Below are positions 60,595 through 64,000 of a stretch of 64,000 nucleotides of DNA, piece after piece. Made by a program: the position numbers and the translations under genes. The notes beneath the pieces are model-generated. The model had not been told where the DNA came from. It saw only the letters and a list, made by a program, of their open reading frames with translations, and did not search any database. Each line of letters opens with the position of its first letter. Within the stretch, counting starts at the first letter, position 1. This DNA is from Pseudomonas baltica (GTDB taxonomy: Bacteria > Pseudomonadota > Gammaproteobacteria > Pseudomonadales > Pseudomonadaceae). The stretch spans positions 124,001 to 188,000 of the forward strand of contig NZ_JACMYH010000005.1 of assembly GCF_014235765.1 (NCBI RefSeq), written 5' to 3'.

Positions 60595-61115
60595 TTCGCG
60601 GCCGATGACCGCTCCTACGGCCATACACCACCCCCCGTAGGAGCGGCCCGCGGCCGCGAAAGCCACGCCGCGGTATATCTGACACACCGCGCTGGCCTTT
60701 TCGCGGCCAATGACCGCTCCTACGGGTATACGCCACCTCCGTAGGAGCGGCCCACAGCCGCGAAAGCCACGCCGCGGTATATCTGACACACCGCGCTGGC
60801 CTATTCGCGGCCGATGACCGCTCCTACGGGTATACACCACCTCCGTAGGAGCGGCCCGCGGCCGCGAAAGCCGCGCCGCGGTATATCTGACACACCGCGC
60901 TGGCCTTTTCGCGGCCAATGACCGCTCCTACGGGTATACGCCACCCCCGTAGGAGCGGCCCGCGGCCGCGAAAGCCTCGCCGCGGTATATCTGACACACC
61001 GCGCTGGCCTATTCGCGGCCGATGACCGCTCCTACGGGTATACGCCACCTCCGTAGGAGCGGCCCGCGGCCGCGAAAGCCGCGCCGCGGTATGCCTGGCA
61101 CACCGCAAGCCCGTC
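60595..61115. repeat. 104-bp tandem array of REP pairs (family B, BIME-like)
   Basis: Five units begin (at TTCGCGG) at 60595, 60700, 60804, 60908 and 61012, spaced 105, 104, 104 and 104 bases. Each unit has a forward REP, a short GTATACRCCACC linker, an inverted REP, and a second linker (CGCGGTATATCTGACACACC then GCGCTGGCC). Units 2 and 4 (TTTTCGCGGCCAATGACC) and 3 and 5 (TATTCGCGGCCGATGACC) alternate, giving a 208-bp dimer period. No gene lies in 60570-61203. Confidence 0.95.
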
Positions 61116-61203
61116 CATGTGCCGACCGCTGCCCGACGCCTTTCATTTCCAGTCGGGCCACCAGGGTTTATCATGGCGCACTGCCCACTCGAGGATCCGC
61201 TCC

Positions 61204-62142
61204 ATGACCCTTTCCTTCGCCGCCAAGGCTGCCGTGTTGCTGCTGTTCATCGGCAGTACGCTCTACGTGCACCTGCGGGGCAAGGCGCGTCTGCCGGTGT
61301 TGCGCCAGTTCGTCAACCACTCGGCCCTGTTCGCTCCCTACAACGCCTTGATGTACCTGTTCTCCAGCGTGCCGTCCAAACCCTACCTGGACCGCAGCAA
61401 ATTCCCGGAGCTGGATGTGCTCAAGGACAACTGGCAGGTCATCCGCGACGAGGCCATGCACCTGTTCGACGAGGGCTATATCCGCGCCGCCGAAAAGAAC
61501 AACGATGCCGGTTTCGGCTCGTTCTTCAAGAAAGGCTGGAAGCGTTTCTACCTCAAGTGGTACGACAAATCCCTGCCGTCGGCCGACGCGCTGTGCCCGC
61601 GCACCGTCGAACTGGTCAACAGCATCCCCAACGTCAAGGGCGCAATGTTCGCGCTATTGCCGGGCGGCAGCCACCTCAACCCGCATCGCGACCCGTTTGC
61701 CGGATCGCTGCGCTACCACCTGGGCCTGTCGACGCCAAACTCCGATGCCTGCCGCATTTTCGTGGACGGTGAGGAATACGCCTGGCGCGATGGCGACGAC
61801 GTGATGTTCGACGAAACCTACGTGCATTGGGTGAAGAACGAGACCGAGCACACCCGGGTCATCTTGTTCTGCGACATCGAACGCCCGCTGAGCAACCGCT
61901 TCATGGCGAGCCTGAACAAGCGCGTCAGTGCCTTTCTGGGGCGTGCCACCGCACCGCAGAATCTGGACGACGAACGCGTGGGCGGCATCAACCAGGCCTA
62001 TGCCTGGAGCAAGACCTTCAGCGATCGCTTCAGTGGCAAGGTCAAGCAGTTCAAGCGCGCCAATCCCAAGGCCTACCGAGTGCTGCGCCCGGTGCTGGCA
62101 GTGGTCGTGCTGACGGCGCTGGGTTACTGGCTGTTCGGCTGA
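61204..62142 (+). CDS. lpxO: Lipid A beta-hydroxylase (LpxO-like aspartyl/asparaginyl hydroxylase)
   Basis: A 312-residue Fe(II)/2-oxoglutarate dioxygenase expected to hydroxylate a lipid A acyl chain at the C2 position. Metal ligands H161-x-D163 (NPHRDPFAG) and H208 (TYVHWV) are visible in the Asp/Asn beta-hydroxylase fold. Spans at ~4-22 and near the C-terminus (~290-310, LAVVVLTALGYWLFG) fit its membrane location. The start at 61204 is used; the frame is open upstream but extends into the repeat array. Two LpxO paralogs with different acyl-chain specificity are known in P. aeruginosa; which type this is cannot be told. Confidence 0.9.
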   Translation: MTLSFAAKAAVLLLFIGSTLYVHLRGKARLPVLRQFVNHSALFAPYNALMYLFSSVPSKPYLDRSKFPELDVLKDNWQVIRDEAMHLFDEGYIRAAEKNNDAGFGSFFKKGWKRFYLKWYDKSLPSADALCPRTVELVNSIPNVKGAMFALLPGGSHLNPHRDPFAGSLRYHLGLSTPNSDACRIFVDGEEYAWRDGDDVMFDETYVHWVKNETEHTRVILFCDIERPLSNRFMASLNKRVSAFLGRATAPQNLDDERVGGINQAYAWSKTFSDRFSGKVKQFKRANPKAYRVLRPVLAVVVLTALGYWLFG

Positions 62143-62215
62143 CCGCTCGGGCAGCCCGTACACCGCAAATCTGGACCCTGTCACACCTTGTCCAACCTTC
62201 GTGCCTGAGGATGCA

Positions 62216-62243
62216 TACGATTCGCTTTTACAACAGAATCGTA
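62216..62243. promoter_or_regulatory. Perfect inverted repeat upstream of TonB receptor
   Basis: TACGATTC (62216-62223) and GAATCGTA (62236-62243) form an 8-bp perfect palindromic pair separated by 12 AT-rich bases, ending 10 bases before the receptor ATG. It overlaps the RBS-proximal leader (GTAGGGAAG), so it may be an operator or an RNA hairpin that limits translation. It does not look like a standard Fur box. Confidence 0.55.
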
Positions 62244-62253
62244 GGGAAGTTCC

Positions 62254-64000
62254 ATGCATCCTCCACTTTCCTTGCGGCCCTTGGCCGCAATGATCGCCCT
62301 GGCCACTGCCGGGCTGGCGCAAGCCGAACCGATCGAACTGGCCGCACCGACCGTCCTCGACGAGGTCGTGGTCACGGCGTCGGGCTTCGAGCAAAGCGTG
62401 GAGGATGCCCCGGCCTCCGTCACCATCATCACCGGCGATGAGCTGCGCAAAAAATCCTACAACGACCTCGGTGACGCCGTACGCAACATCGAGGGGGTCG
62501 TCGTCAACGGCAGCGCCAACGAAACCGATATCTCCATCCGCGGCATGCCACCGGACTACACCCTGATTCTGGTCGACGGCAAACGCCAGAGCAGCCGTGA
62601 AACCCGGGTCAACGGCAACCGTGGCTACGAGCAGAGCTTCGTCCCACCGGCCGAAGCCATCGAGCGGATCGAAGTGGTCCGCGGACCGATGTCTTCGCTG
62701 TACGGCTCGGACGCCATCGGTGGCGTGATCAACATCATCACCCGCAAGGTCTCCACCCAGTGGGGCGGCTCGGTTTCCTACGATTACGCCGCGCGTCAGC
62801 ACAGCGACCAGGGCAATTCGCGGCAGACCCAGTTCTACCTAAACGGCCCATTGGTGGAGAAATACCTGGGGGTGCAGGTCTGGGGCCGTTACCTCGACCG
62901 CCAGGCCGATGACGACGTGGAACTCACCAACGGTTTCACCAAGGCCGACCACAAGGACCTCACCGCACGCCTGGCCTTCACGCCCACCGAGGATCACGAC
63001 ATCCTCCTGGAAGGCGGCGCCACGCGCCTGAAGAACGGCGACGGTACCAGCGTCAACTGGGCCACCCGCGAGCAGGAAAACAACCGCGATCATTATTCCA
63101 TCTCGCATCAGGGTCGCTGGGGCTGGGCCACCTCGGACGTGTCCCTGGCTTACGAGAAAGCCAGCCGCGAAGGCAAGGCGGCGGCCAACCAGCCGGAGAT
63201 CCTCGGACGCAAGCCGGTGGTGGAAAACACCGTGCTCGATGCCAAACTGGTCATCCCCACGGCCTACAACATCACCACGACCGGGTTGCAATGGAACCGC
63301 GCCAAGCTGACCGACTGGAACCAAGGCTTGATGGACGGCCACGACTATGAATTTTCGGTGACCCAGAAAGCGCTGTTCGCCGAGAACGAATGGTCGGTGA
63401 CCGACGATTTCGCCCTGACCACCGGTGCCCGGGTGGACGAGCACGAGCAATACGGCACCCACGTCAGCCCACGGATCTACGGAGTATGGCGCGCCACCCC
63501 GGACTGGACTTTCAAGGGCGGCGTGGCGCGCGGCTTCAAGGCTCCGGAGATTCGCGCAGTAGTGCCCGGCTACGCCACCATTCGCCGCAACACCTACGTC
63601 AATCTCGGCAACCCGGACCTCAAGCCGGAAACCAGCACCAACTACGAGCTGTCGGCGCTGTGGTCCAATCGCAACGACCTTTCGGCCGGGGCCACGGTGT
63701 TCCACAACGTCTTCAAGGACAAACTGTCCACGGAAAACACCGCGCGGCGCTGGAACGGCTACATCGTCCAGGACCGCATCAACGTCGACGAAGCGACGAT
63801 CACCGGTGCCGAGGTCAACGGACGCTGGGACATCACCCGCGCGGTGGCGCTGAAGGGCAACTACACCTACACCGACTCGGAGCAGAAAAGCGGCAGCAAT
63901 GCCGGCGCACCGCTGTCGCTGACACCCGAGCACAAGGCCAATATCAGCGCCGACTGGACCTTGTCTGACCGCGCCCAGGCCTGGGCCTCGGTCAACTACT
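62254..64000 (+). CDS. TonB-dependent receptor, catecholate-siderophore type (C-terminus cut by window edge)
   Basis: An open frame of 582 codons with no stop before the edge. A signal peptide (ending LAQA-EP) precedes a TonB box (DEVVVTAS, ~35-42), the plug (VEDAPASVTIITGDELRKKSYNDLGDAV type, DISIRGMPPDYTLILVDGKRQSSRE, ERIEVVRGPMSSLYGSDAIGGVINIITRK) and most of the barrel, including GFKAPEIR and NLGNPDLKPETSTNYEL. The plug is like FepA/PfeA/CirA receptors for enterobactin-type catecholates. Family length is about 650-750, so 70-170 residues remain outside. It lies 111 bases after lpxO; a palindrome in that gap is listed separately. Confidence 0.9.
   Translation, partial: MHPPLSLRPLAAMIALATAGLAQAEPIELAAPTVLDEVVVTASGFEQSVEDAPASVTIITGDELRKKSYNDLGDAVRNIEGVVVNGSANETDISIRGMPPDYTLILVDGKRQSSRETRVNGNRGYEQSFVPPAEAIERIEVVRGPMSSLYGSDAIGGVINIITRKVSTQWGGSVSYDYAARQHSDQGNSRQTQFYLNGPLVEKYLGVQVWGRYLDRQADDDVELTNGFTKADHKDLTARLAFTPTEDHDILLEGGATRLKNGDGTSVNWATREQENNRDHYSISHQGRWGWATSDVSLAYEKASREGKAAANQPEILGRKPVVENTVLDAKLVIPTAYNITTTGLQWNRAKLTDWNQGLMDGHDYEFSVTQKALFAENEWSVTDDFALTTGARVDEHEQYGTHVSPRIYGVWRATPDWTFKGGVARGFKAPEIRAVVPGYATIRRNTYVNLGNPDLKPETSTNYELSALWSNRNDLSAGATVFHNVFKDKLSTENTARRWNGYIVQDRINVDEATITGAEVNGRWDITRAVALKGNYTYTDSEQKSGSNAGAPLSLTPEHKANISADWTLSDRAQAWASVNY

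Noticed and set aside
60544..61174. Reading frames on the minus strand across the repeat array (up to 124 codons)
   Set aside because: They consist of REP sequence translated in shifting frames (repeated RRSGHRPR-like strings), have no RBS and lie in an array of non-triplet period.
1..64000. tRNA, rRNA, insertion sequences, prophage, toxin-antitoxin or restriction genes
   Set aside because: None recognised on either strand; no transposase, integrase or att-like repeat was seen. A tRNA or Rfam scan was not available and could still find small RNAs.

Overview
The window is bacterial, GC-rich and densely coded, and looks like core chromosome of a Pseudomonas of the P. putida group. The evidence is a complete wsp surface-sensing operon (wspA to wspR), the neighbourhood recJ / OYE reductase / opgD / wsp / prfB / lysS / ppc / adk / tsaB / rsmJ / plsB / dapE / ptrB / cysK / lpxO, Pseudomonas-restricted families such as DUF3509 and DUF1120, and two abundant families of REP palindromes. 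This assignment rests on recognising families and gene order from memory; no search was run.

Layout. 1-5.5 kb: start of a NarL/LuxR-type response regulator (runs off the left edge), a DUF3509 protein, a TIGR02285-like periplasmic binding protein, YaeQ, RecJ and an OYE-type flavin reductase. 5.6-8.3 kb: OpgD (periplasmic glucan synthesis) diverging from a TerB/DUF533 membrane protein. 8.5-17 kb: the seven-gene wsp operon, ending in the GGEEF diguanylate cyclase WspR. 17-22 kb: prfB (with its programmed +1 frameshift), lysS, a TetR regulator and a QEGLA-motif hydrolase. 22-27.4 kb: a lipoprotein alpha/beta hydrolase whose 5' end lies in an 86-bp tandem duplication, then two paralogous DUF4398-lipoprotein/OmpA-lipoprotein cassettes flanking a soluble PAS-PAS chemoreceptor. 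27.6-36.6 kb: ppc, adk, tsaB, several small conserved genes, an extensin-like putative LAS peptidase, a 47-bp tandem REP array and rsmJ. 36.7-44.4 kb: a siderophore receptor, a YbaY-type lipoprotein, plsB and the dapE-rlmA-hypothetical set. 44.6-50.4 kb: a chaperone-usher fimbrial locus built from DUF1120 subunits; two subunit genes face the chaperone-usher-tip operon. 50.7-59.5 kb: a spermidine-synthase-like protein, a small secreted Pro-rich protein, PtrB, a class II glutamine amidotransferase group, a MoxR-ATPase/VWA pair and a DUF748 protein. 59.6-64 kb: cysK, a 104-bp tandem REP-pair array, lpxO and a catecholate-type TonB receptor cut by the right edge.

Several genes touch the cell surface: wsp (c-di-GMP and attachment), chaperone-usher fimbriae, OpgD glucans, LpxO lipid A modification, OmpA-type peptidoglycan-binding lipoproteins and TonB receptors. 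No phage, insertion sequence, CRISPR, toxin-antitoxin or recognisable defence system was seen. The most unusual structure is non-coding: two REP-based tandem arrays, each with an alternating (dimer) pattern, and several smaller REP-containing tandem duplications, one of which has copied a gene start.
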